Notes: a model not told the origin generated them from the sequence alone. A stretch of 36,277 nt of DNA from Paenibacillus glucanolyticus NBRC 15330 (GCF_004000885.1 NZ_BIMC01000032.1:1-36277), one strand, 5' to 3'. Counted from the stretch's first letter, positions 24,592 to 31,390 are shown. Numbers and translations are program-made.

Positions 24592-24987
24592 TCATCCTAC
24601 TTTCAGTTGATTGATAACTTCTAATAATTTTTTAGAATAATAAATATTTTTCTTCCCAGTGTACACTTGAGATACGTCTAATAAATTTTCGTAGTGATAT
24701 TTATTAATATACCATTCTACTAAATTATAATTAATAAGTGGATCCTCAAAACACTTTGAAATTTTTGAATTAGAGTAACTATAATCGAAATATTCTAACC
24801 AAAACCTGTACTGCATTTGGGAAATACCTAGAGAAATTCTCATCGCTCTCTCTTTCCTTAAATATAAGCAGATATAAAAATAAAAATATTCAAGTATTCG
24901 AATTAAGAAAGGACGAAAATTGCTTTCAACAATAATAATCGCTGCAGGCAGTGGGTTTCTTTTGATCTCTTTATCCAGAATCCACAT
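24592..24987 (-). CDS. lysozyme/transglycosylase-like protein
   Basis: The protein of about 131 residues has the pattern of a lytic transglycosylase core. A candidate catalytic Glu lies in PAAIIIVESNFRPF, followed by a helix and the motif RISLGISQMQYRFW, like the GxxQ segment of SLT domains. It has no signal peptide; export might depend on its partner. The ATG at 24987 overlaps the end of the membrane-protein gene and is weakly supported by AGAAG upstream. The frame upstream of it only repeats QKNTLK in register with the partner's ETEEYT repeat. Confidence 0.6.
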   Translation of the reverse strand: MWILDKEIKRNPLPAAIIIVESNFRPFLIRILEYFYFYICLYLRKERAMRISLGISQMQYRFWLEYFDYSYSNSKISKCFEDPLINYNLVEWYINKYHYENLLDVSQVYTGKKNIYYSKKLLEVINQLKVG

Positions 24988-25708
24988 TAGTGTATTCTTC
25001 TGTTTCAGTGTATTCTTCTGTTTCTTGCCATGATCTAAAATTTTCAAGGTTAGTTTGCCTCGCTTTTTTATCAAATGCTAAACTAATAATTATTGGTATA
25101 AAAATCCCTACTATAACTATGCTTATTATCACATCATTTATAATAAAATCACCTATTGTATTTACAATTTTCCAATAGGATTTGGATTCAATCAATGGAA
25201 CAATCCAATAATGAGCTCTTAAAAGAATATAAAAGAAAACAAAAGTAACGCACGCATAGAAAAAGGATAGTAAGCCTCTCCTTGATACCATCGTATATCT
25301 AGAAAAATTAATTATGGACTGAGAAAATCTTACTATAACTGAAACTAAAACAGCTATTGTTGACAAGTGAAATTGTTCTCTAGTTAATATGAATGACCAT
25401 ACAAACGAAAGCATAAATGGTACAATAACCACATATAGAATTGAAGAGAAAACACTTTTTATTTTAATTATCTTCTTTTCTCTTTCTGCATAACTATCAT
25501 CAATATAATCATCTATAAAACTCTGTCCTAGGTATCTTGATAACGGAACATTTAATTTTGCCAAGGGATAAACTGAAAAATATAAAGGTGTGTACACATC
25601 GCTTCTATATTTCCTCCAATATATTGGTACGAAATATAACAATAATGCAGTACAAATTGGAATTGGGGCGATCTCCCAATTCCATATACTCTGTAAAAAC
25701 TCTAACAT
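24971..25708 (-). CDS. multi-span membrane protein
   Basis: The 245-residue protein has about five membrane spans (for example ICTALLLYFVP, ILYVVIVPFMLSFVWSFI, CVTFVFFYILL and ISIVIVGIFIPIIISLA). Its tail carries a duplicated ETEEYT from a 17-18-bp tandem repeat. The ATG at 25708 has GGAGG 7 bases upstream; the longer frame translates the boundary site and is rejected. It overlaps the transglycosylase-like gene, and with the small gene after it forms a cassette of 1.5 kb with ends matching in 16 of 17 bases. Function unknown. Confidence 0.75.
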   Translation of the reverse strand: MLEFLQSIWNWEIAPIPICTALLLYFVPIYWRKYRSDVYTPLYFSVYPLAKLNVPLSRYLGQSFIDDYIDDSYAEREKKIIKIKSVFSSILYVVIVPFMLSFVWSFILTREQFHLSTIAVLVSVIVRFSQSIINFSRYTMVSRRGLLSFFYACVTFVFFYILLRAHYWIVPLIESKSYWKIVNTIGDFIINDVIISIVIVGIFIPIIISLAFDKKARQTNLENFRSWQETEEYTETEEYTNVDSG

Positions 25709-25748
25709 CTCATTGCCTCCTACATTATTATAATTTACCAAGGTATTT

Positions 25749-25867
25749 CGCCTAACGTTTCTGTATTCATGAATCCCGAAGGGGTTGTCTGCTGAAATTC
25801 CTTCTTCGAAATCCACCTTGCAGACCAAGGCTCCACAGGAGCCGTAGCTTGAATATTATGTTATGTG
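25749..25867. repeat. attC-like cassette boundary site, class A
   Basis: The left box is CGCCTAAC and the right box GTTATGTG (25860-25867). The inner pair is TATTCATG / TTGAATA. Hairpins are ATCCC/GGGGT and GGCTCC/GGAGCC. Confidence 0.9.
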
Positions 25868-25937
25868 ATGGGCCTGACATCTTCGAGTTACTTCCGATAA
25901 AGCATGTTTAATAATAAATTTCTATATTTACTACAAT

Positions 25938-26552
25938 CTACAAACCCAGTTCATTTTTCATTTGCTCCAGTAGACTCTGTCTATAAATGTTGGCATCAAT
26001 ATATATATCATCTACTAGTTCCTGTATGTTTATTGTTACATTAGTTTTATTCATTTTTTTTAGGTAAGAATCTATAAATTCCTGGGGATCCTTGTTGACA
26101 ATATTATGTAAATATTCTGCTATCGCTCTATCAGTACTATCACCAAAAGTAGTTTCAGCGATAAAGAATGAACTGTATAGTTTTATCAAATTTTCATCAT
26201 ACGCTATTAATCCATCATATTCATAGGGCAAATTCTCCTTCAATTCATCGTTGATTTTTCGCTTTTCCTCAATAGAAGTAAATGGCTTTCCATTAGTTCT
26301 TGAATGTAATTCAAATTTAATTTTCAATTTAGCAGAAAGTAGGGTTTGTTGCTCAGCTAAGTTGTCAGAAAGTTTCGTAAATATCTCAAACTTCCTATCC
26401 CATATTTTTTCTTCTGTAGTCTTATTAAATTGCCAGATCCATATTAAATAAGACAATGATGTAGATACTATGCTTGTGATAAAAACTGTAATCACTGTGT
26501 TAAACGCCAATTGTTTGAAAGTTACTTTTAATTCTTGACTTTGATTTGACAT
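25938..26552 (-). CDS. single-span membrane protein with a helical domain
   Basis: The 204-residue protein has one span near residues 18-38 (VITVFITSIVSTSLSYLIWI) and then a long charged helical region. The latter begins WDRKFEIFTKLSDNLAEQQT, a pattern common in uncharacterised bacterial membrane proteins. GGAGG lies about 6 bases before the ATG. The cassette ends match in 17 of 19 bases. No family or function is assigned. Confidence 0.75.
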   Translation of the reverse strand: MSNQSQELKVTFKQLAFNTVITVFITSIVSTSLSYLIWIWQFNKTTEEKIWDRKFEIFTKLSDNLAEQQTLLSAKLKIKFELHSRTNGKPFTSIEEKRKINDELKENLPYEYDGLIAYDENLIKLYSSFFIAETTFGDSTDRAIAEYLHNIVNKDPQEFIDSYLKKMNKTNVTINIQELVDDIYIDANIYRQSLLEQMKNELGL

Positions 26553-26603
26553 CAGTATCCTCCACTATCAAATTCTAAAATTTATGAACATAGTCAGTCC
26601 TAT

Positions 26604-26770
26604 CACATAACGTTCTCGCATTTACGAACCCGAAAGACTTAAGGCGTAAATGCGCCGGGTGGCTCCGCCAATTAGCCTTGTAGGGTTGTTCGCCTGATTT
26701 CACCCACCGCCCAACCTCATCTGGCGAACCAAGGGACGCATGCCCTGTAGCGAAAATGTAATGTTATCCG
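26604..26770. repeat. attC-like cassette boundary site, class C
   Basis: The left box is CACATAAC and the right box GTTATCCG (26763-26770). The inner pair GCATTTACG / CGAAAATG is partly mismatched. The body has the GACTTAAGGCG arm. Confidence 0.88.
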
Positions 26771-26795
26771 ATGAATCTAACCCCTTGAGTCATCT

Positions 26796-26943
26796 TCTAA
26801 GTTTGTCTACTGAATGCTGCCATGCTAACTGCGTCGAGTTACTTTCTAAACCGATCTGCTGTATGTTGCCAAACTAGCTGCTTCGAGTTACTTTCTAAAC
26901 CGGTTTGCTGAATGTTGCCACGCTAGCTGCTTCGAAGTTGCTT
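26796..26943. repeat. three 49-bp tandem repeats in a cassette without an ORF
   Basis: Units begin at 26796, 26845 and 26894 with TCTAA, and share CTGCTG, ATGTTGCCA and CTGCTTCGAGTTACTT. The last part resembles the conserved tail found beside most R boxes (CTTCTTCGA). The cassette (26763-27128) has matching ends but no coding frame that I can support. Confidence 0.8.
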
Positions 26944-27040
26944 TCAATATAAAACTTTTCTTAAATGATCTTTCTCCCTTATTGGAATTATAAGGTATAT
27001 AACTCTTTTAGGCACGCTATTATGTAGCTCTCAATAAAAA

Positions 27041-27082
27041 CGTGGTTACCAAAGGTAACTTCTTAATCCTGGATTAACCACG
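27041..27082. other. structured element, possible small RNA or terminator
   Basis: CGTGGTTA (27041-27048) pairs with TAACCACG (27075-27082). Inside are TTACC/GGTAA and an AATCC/GGATT pair. The inner and outer helices overlap, so two folds are possible. It lies in the ORF-less cassette and is the only other structure there. Confidence 0.4.
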
Positions 27083-27120
27083 CCCTTTACAATATCAGTA
27101 TTCAATAGTTTCAGATGTTT

Positions 27121-27238
27121 CGGATAACGTTTCTGTATTCACGAACCCCGAAGGGGTTGTCTGCTGAAATTCCTCTTCGAAATGCCACACTCAGACCAAG
27201 GCTCCAAAGGAGCCGCTGCTTGAATATTATGTTAAGCG
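27121..27238. repeat. attC-like cassette boundary site, class A
   Basis: The left box is CGGATAAC and the right box GTTAAGCG (27231-27238). The inner pair is TATTCACG / TTGAATA. Hairpins are ACCCCG/GGGGTT and GGCTCC/GGAGCC. Confidence 0.9.
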
Positions 27239-27326
27239 ATGTTAATTCCTCATGCTTCAAACTTCAGAAAATCTCTTAATTCATTGATAGTATTAATATT
27301 CCATAGTTTGTAATTCTTTGAACACT

Positions 27327-27929
27327 CTAATAATTTCTCTGTTTTAAATCTATAATTAAAGAAAACAATAACCATTGCATGTATTTTTTTGATTTACCAA
27401 TTTTAGTCCTGATAATAATTTGTTCATAAAAACCTACATATTTTAGAAAATACAAAAGAGGAATATGCAAAATTATACCTATAATGTCGATAAACATCTT
27501 TATCCAAAAGTCTACTTCCAATGCATCATTTAGATGCAATATCAAGCCTCTCAATGCAGCACATATAAATATAAATCCGAAAATAATTAATATGTTATTT
27601 AATAACTTTCTAGTTTGTACATACTTTTCTTCTCTTTCAGTTACAGCTAATATCCCGGCAATTAAGGCTAGAATAGGTACCACTACTAGTTCTGCTACGA
27701 GTCTTAAACTATTTAATTCTTTTATGTCTCTTAGAAAATTATCAACTTTCTCTTTTTCAATCCAAATGTTTATCTCTCCAGAAAACAAATGATCCTTAAT
27801 ATGTACACGAAAAGAGATTGAGGGATACCTGGCCAACTCAATCTCTAAAAAAGTAAAAAGCATTGTTGATTTTCGATCAGTGGAGAATAAAATAAAATCA
27901 TATTCTCCCAAAGGCTTGGATATAATCAT
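27327..27929 (-). CDS. WapI-immunity-like N-terminus joined to a membrane domain
   Basis: The 200-residue protein begins with FLEIELARYPSISFRVHIKD and SGEINIWIEKEKVDNFLRDI, which resembles the WapI-type immunity domain. After residue 75 it changes to three membrane spans (VVVPILALIAGILAV, NILIIFGFIFICAA and IIGIILHIPLLYFL). It may be a true fusion or a chimera. AAGGA lies 9 bases before the ATG. The cassette ends match weakly (GTTAAGCGA against GTTATACGA). About 90 bp downstream of the stop hold no gene. Confidence 0.65.
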   Translation of the reverse strand: MIISKPLGEYDFILFSTDRKSTMLFTFLEIELARYPSISFRVHIKDHLFSGEINIWIEKEKVDNFLRDIKELNSLRLVAELVVVPILALIAGILAVTEREEKYVQTRKLLNNILIIFGFIFICAALRGLILHLNDALEVDFWIKMFIDIIGIILHIPLLYFLKYVGFYEQIIIRTKIGKSKKYMQWLLFSLIIDLKQRNY

Positions 27930-27943
27930 TCACTTCGTCCTTT

Positions 27944-28108
27944 CGTATAACGTCTTTGTATTCACGAACCCTCACTGGCTTAAGGGGCGAATGCCCGGGT
28001 CCGACGGACTTAGCCAGTGCAGGGTTGTCCGGTTGATCCCGCTCCCCCGAAATCCCTCATTTTGGACCGAGAGCCGAATGGATCTATGCGTGAATATCGT
28101 GTTATCTG
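27944..28108. repeat. attC-like cassette boundary site, class C
   Basis: The left box is CGTATAAC and the right box GTTATCTG (28101-28108). The inner pair is TATTCACG / CGTGAATA. The bases after the left box (GTCTTT) are shared with the attI-like site at 30178. Confidence 0.9.
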
Positions 28109-28143
28109 AAGGACATGTCCTCCTCGATTTACTTACAATTCCT

Positions 28144-28569
28144 TTAAACTTTTCCTTCATTAAAATACTTGATTTCAATCTCATTTTTTGCAATATTTTT
28201 TAATCCTTCTTGATAATAAGGCATAAATTCATCTGCTCTATCAATATCTACCCATTCAACATGACTAATTTCAGTTGGTCTAGTTATCTCTTGTTGTCCG
28301 CCTATTATTTCAGCTCTAAAGGTAATAAACACTACGTGTTCATCATGTTTTGTTAATATTGCTTCATTGATAGCCACTACACCGTGGACTTTAATATCAA
28401 ATCCTGTTTCTTCTTTTGCTTCGCGGATTGCAGCCGCATCTAAGGTCTCGTTTTCTTCAACGCCTCCACCTGGTAATGACCAAGTACCGTTTTTATGATT
28501 CTTCACCATAAGGATTTTTGTTTTGTCTTTATCTGTAATCAAAGAATATGCGACGTCTATTCGTTTCAT
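28144..28569 (-). CDS. NUDIX hydrolase, MutT-like
   Basis: The 141-residue protein has a complete Nudix box, GGGVEENETLDAAAIREAKE followed by ETG (about residues 34-57), after the usual TWSLPGG. It would hydrolyse a nucleotide-linked diphosphate, perhaps a damaged nucleotide. GGAAG precedes the ATG by about 6 bases. It is the second NUDIX cassette of the array and is not closely similar to the first (12904). The ends share GTTAT and an outer arm GACATGT. Confidence 0.92.
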   Translation of the reverse strand: MKRIDVAYSLITDKDKTKILMVKNHKNGTWSLPGGGVEENETLDAAAIREAKEETGFDIKVHGVVAINEAILTKHDEHVVFITFRAEIIGGQQEITRPTEISHVEWVDIDRADEFMPYYQEGLKNIAKNEIEIKYFNEGKV

Positions 28570-28611
28570 AGGATCTTCCTTTTTTATGTTTTTTAAGATT
28601 TACATGTCTTT

Positions 28612-28743
28612 CTTATAACGTTCAGGCATTCACGACGTCCACCAGGGGTGGATGTGTACCGCCCCCCCCCCGCTTCCTTGTTTATTCTTCCGAGACCAAG
28701 GGGTAGCAAAGCTGGCCCGATGCGTTGAATGTTTTCTTATCCG
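28612..28743. repeat. attC-like site, class D, with a poly-C tract
   Basis: The left box is CTTATAAC. The right box reads CTTATCCG (28736-28743) in place of GTTATCCG, so its key G is changed. The inner pair is CATTCACG / CGTTGAATG. A run of ten C (28662-28671) sits where other copies have a short arm. Confidence 0.8.
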
Positions 28744-28776
28744 AAGGACTTGTCTCCTTGAATTTTCACCAAATTA

Positions 28777-29301
28777 TTATTCTTCTTTAATATAATCCAG
28801 GACATCGTGTAAATAACTTTCAATGGACTGCGACGAATCAATAACTAAATACTTAATATCTAATGGTCGTTTACTACCATTTAAAGCAGATATGAATAAT
28901 TCTTCAGTAGTCTCAGATATTTGACTTATCATTCTTTTTCGATTTTGAAGTCTGTTACAAATTTCCTTGTAGTCGCTGAGGAAACATTCTACATATTTGT
29001 ATCGAGCGCGATATTTCTTTGCCAAGTGTAATCCATTATCAAGCATTTCGGAATATAAACAAGGGACATCAAATATAACATCATGACCTTGCGATAAATG
29101 AAATTCGACTAAATCCCAATCAACGGTGTATGAAATTTTGCCAAGACTTTTCATTCCAATGTCAAGTCCCTCTGTTGCCTTTAATATCGCAGTTTTTGAT
29201 ATATCATGATCGACAATTATAGCACCAGTTATTTTTGCTATTCGTCTAGCAAGAGTTGATTTACCCGAACCCGGAAATCCCGACATTTGAAGGAAATACA
29301 C
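28777..29301 (-). CDS. P-loop kinase, AAA_33/zeta-toxin-like
   Basis: The 174-residue protein has a Walker A loop, GFPGSGKSTLARRIA, near residue 9 and HDVIFDVPCLY as the likely Walker B/substrate strand. A lid region, CNRLQNRKRM, follows. It belongs to the large family of small-molecule or nucleotide kinases (AAA_33). I use the GTG at 29301 because GAGGTG lies 6 bases before it; the next GTG upstream overlaps that ribosome site. The cassette 3' box carries the G-to-C change noted at 28736. Confidence 0.82.
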   Translation of the reverse strand: MYFLQMSGFPGSGKSTLARRIAKITGAIIVDHDISKTAILKATEGLDIGMKSLGKISYTVDWDLVEFHLSQGHDVIFDVPCLYSEMLDNGLHLAKKYRARYKYVECFLSDYKEICNRLQNRKRMISQISETTEELFISALNGSKRPLDIKYLVIDSSQSIESYLHDVLDYIKEE

Positions 29302-29347
29302 TTTAAGCACCTCGTTTTTATTGTATATATTCGCTTTACAAGTCTTT

Positions 29348-29493
29348 CGGAAACGTTACCTTATTCACGACGTGGCCCAGCCTTAGATAGCTTCTATCTT
29401 GGGCTGGGTCATGTGTTGTCTGAGCTTCTTCCATGATTATATATCTGACAACCAAGGGGCGAAAGCCCTGCGGCGTGAATACATTGCTATCTG
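29348..29493. repeat. attC-like site, class B, both R boxes altered
   Basis: The left box is CGGAAAC (one T short of CGGATAAC). The right box is GCTATCTG (29486-29493). The inner pair TTATTCACG / CGTGAATA and the GGCCCAGCC / GGGCTGGGTC hairpin are intact. Confidence 0.85.
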
Positions 29494-29819
29494 ATGCCGT
29501 TGCCTTCTTCGAACTCTCCCACAAAATGCTCATGAACATGATTATTTAAGGTGGTATTTCGAAAGTTCAGTCCATCCAACAAACCCTGTCTATAGATTAT
29601 TTCGTTTGCAAACGCCACCTGATAATTTACTTTATCTTCGAAATCAAATAACAATTCTCGGCATGAATCCGGAATGCTCTTCAACATTTCCTCGAACGAA
29701 CATCTTTTACCATTCACAAGCTTCCTGTAGTATAAATTTTTCATTAAAATCACTTGTCCAATTTCTTCAGTTCTTTTTCCAACAAAACAATCAAAATAAC
29801 ACTCTAATTCTTTAAGCAT
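29487..29819 (-). CDS. small helical protein paired with an Arc-type regulator
   Basis: The 110-residue protein is helical: LKELECYFDCFVGKRTEEIG, then RKLVNGKRCSFEEMLKS, and a C-terminal EIIYRQGLLDGLNF. The last motif resembles that of the DUF6809-like gene at 21719. The ATG at 29819 has GGAGGGG 5 bases upstream. A consensus promoter lies just before it, and a divergent Arc-like gene lies beyond. The stop codon is inside the right R box of the boundary site. Function unknown. Confidence 0.75.
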   Translation of the reverse strand: MLKELECYFDCFVGKRTEEIGQVILMKNLYYRKLVNGKRCSFEEMLKSIPDSCRELLFDFEDKVNYQVAFANEIIYRQGLLDGLNFRNTTLNNHVHEHFVGEFEEGNGIR

Positions 29820-29868
29820 TAAATCCCCTCCAATTAGTGATGTCACTTCGAAATCACTCGACATTTCC

Positions 29869-29897
29869 ATTCTATGGTGATTTCATAGTGATGTCAA
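29869..29897 (-). promoter_or_regulatory. minus-strand promoter in an operator-rich region
   Basis: TTGACA (complement at 29892-29897) and TAGAAT (complement at 29869-29874) are 17 bp apart and read toward the gene at 29819. GTGATNTCA-like or AGTGAT half-sites occur repeatedly between 29834 and 29955, for example GTGATGTCAC. These are probable operators for the divergent Arc-type protein. Confidence 0.85.
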
Positions 29898-29963
29898 TAT
29901 GGATGTATTCTTCGTGACTTCTAAGTGATAATATAGTGCTATCACCAATAAGGAGAGACAATT

Positions 29964-30137
29964 GTGGCAACTAATAAAAGAGTCTTCACTTTAAGATTAG
30001 AGGATACCAATTTTCAAAAAATAAAATATATTGCAGATAAAAATAAACGTTCTATCGCTATGCAAATTGAATATCTAATTGAGCAGCATATCCATGACTA
30101 TGAGAAGAAAAATGGTCCCATTCCTACAGATAATTAG
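29964..30137 (+). CDS. Arc-type ribbon-helix-helix regulator
   Basis: This 57-residue gene starts at a GTG at 29964 with AAGGAGAG about 8 bases upstream. RVFTLRLEDTNFQKIKYIAD followed by RSIAMQIEYLIEQHI is a classic Arc-type strand-helix-helix. The first two helices and the strand would form the DNA-binding dimer. It is divergent from the promoter and gene at 29487-29897 and sits in the first cassette, next to the attI-like site. Confidence 0.85.
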   Translation: MATNKRVFTLRLEDTNFQKIKYIADKNKRSIAMQIEYLIEQHIHDYEKKNGPIPTDN

Positions 30138-30177
30138 TTTAATCTTCTAGTATCATTCTGTGTGTTGCACCGGTTTT

Positions 30178-30244
30178 AGATAACGTCTTTTTCACGAACT
30201 TCGCAAAATTATCATCTTTTGAAATGTTTACGAACTTCGTGAAC
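30178..30244. repeat. putative attI-like primary recombination site
   Basis: AGATAAC (30178-30184) followed by GTCTTT is a single R box like those of the array, next to TTCACGAAC (30191). There is no second GTTA box. CGAACTTCG recurs at about 30231, within GAACTTCGTGAA, giving two copies of the near-palindrome CGAACTTCG and a TTCACGAA / TTCGTGAA inverted pair. The site lies between the first cassette and the 3' end of the recombinase gene. One simple recombination box plus repeats for recombinase binding is the layout of attI. Confidence 0.7.
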
Positions 30245-30263
30245 ACACCTTCAACAACCAAGT

Positions 30264-31376
30264 TTACGACTCCTCTTCCATTTGATCTAACGGACTTTTA
30301 ATCCTTCTTATGTCCTTCACACTCACATGTGTGTACCTTTCGGTGGTGCGTACACTTTGATGACCGAGCAACTCTTGAATGAAGCGAATGTCAATTCCAC
30401 CTTCCAATAGATGTGTAGCGAATGAATGGCGTAAGGCGTGAATACTAACCTTTTTCTGGATTCCAGAGGCAGTACGTGCTTGTTCGAACACTTTTTGAAC
30501 AGTTCGTTCAGTTATATGGCGCTCTGGGTGTTGCCCAGGGAACATCCACTTCTTAGGCTTTTCTTGTCGTAAATACGGTTGAACAATATCCATAGCTGTA
30601 TCGGATAATAGCGTAAGACGATCCTTGCGGCCTTTGCCTTGAGAAACTCGAAGTGTTTTTCGCTCGAAATCAATGTCTTGAGTTTCAACCGGACCACTTC
30701 CCCTACCCGTAATCCTGAGGAATAGGTAAGGTATAGGATCGCACGATGTTTTAAATTATGGAGTGCTTTTAAGATTAACATCACTTCGTTCATCGATAAC
30801 ACATTCGGCAACTTCTTTTCTTTCTTAGGGCGAACATAAGAGACGGTTTCCTCATGCAATAATACTTTATGAGCGTAGAATTTGATCGCGCTGAGCGCTT
30901 GATTAACATAGGAATGCGAACATTTCCTGTGAAGTAAGTGTAAGGAATAACTCTGAATCATGTTCTCATGACCCATCCCATTATTTTTCTGCTGTTCAAA
31001 AGTATGAAATCGATGGACTTGACTACAATAAGCTTTTATCGTTTTTTTTACTATAACCTCGAAGCCGCAGTGCATGAACTAAGGACCTTTTTATCGACTC
31101 ATTCCAAGAATAGATTGGAGTTGTATCCTGCATATTAACTTCATTGTTAAACAAGCTGCACTCTTTCATCAACATGCTATCAACATAAATCTTCGTTCCT
31201 TCAAAAAGTGTATATAACTGTTGAATGGATTCGGTTGTAAATGGAATCATCCAGATCTTTTTATCACTGACCCATTTCCTTCCTGAAATTTTTCGAATCT
31301 TCATCACCATTTGTTCATCATACTTAAATCGAACATACAAGGAACCTTCATCATTCCGAGACACCCATATACTCAC
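30264..31376 (-). pseudogene. tyrosine recombinase of the cassette array, two frameshifts
   Basis: Read through, the protein has about 370 residues. The catalytic set is complete: Arg in SSGLRVGEVV, Lys in QGKGRKDR, HALRHSFATHLL (His and Arg), LGHQSVRTTERYTH (His and nucleophile Tyr), and an end IKSPLDQM like IntI and XerC/D. An N-terminal domain of about 85 residues (RFKYDEQMVMKIRKISGRKW, then IWMIPFTTE) precedes the SAM-like core-binding domain. The insertion that marks IntI before HxxR is not evident. The frame breaks twice: an extra A in a run of eight (31042-31049) and a missing G near 30676. The gene starts at a GTG at 31376 and reads toward attI and the cassettes. Confidence 0.88.
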
Positions 31377-31390
31377 GTTCCCACCCTCTC

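Noticed and set aside
27972..28193. Minus-strand frame of 73 codons across a boundary site
   Set aside because: It lies within the site at 27944-28108 and has no ribosome site.
583..29493. CRISPR array
   Set aside because: The repeats are 98-217 bp, variable in body, and separated by genes rather than by short spacers of uniform length.
583..29493. Sites as ordinary intergenic terminators or REP/BIME elements
   Set aside because: The boxes at the two ends are specific to the cassette they bound, and the pairs match across the gene, which terminators or dispersed palindromes would not do.
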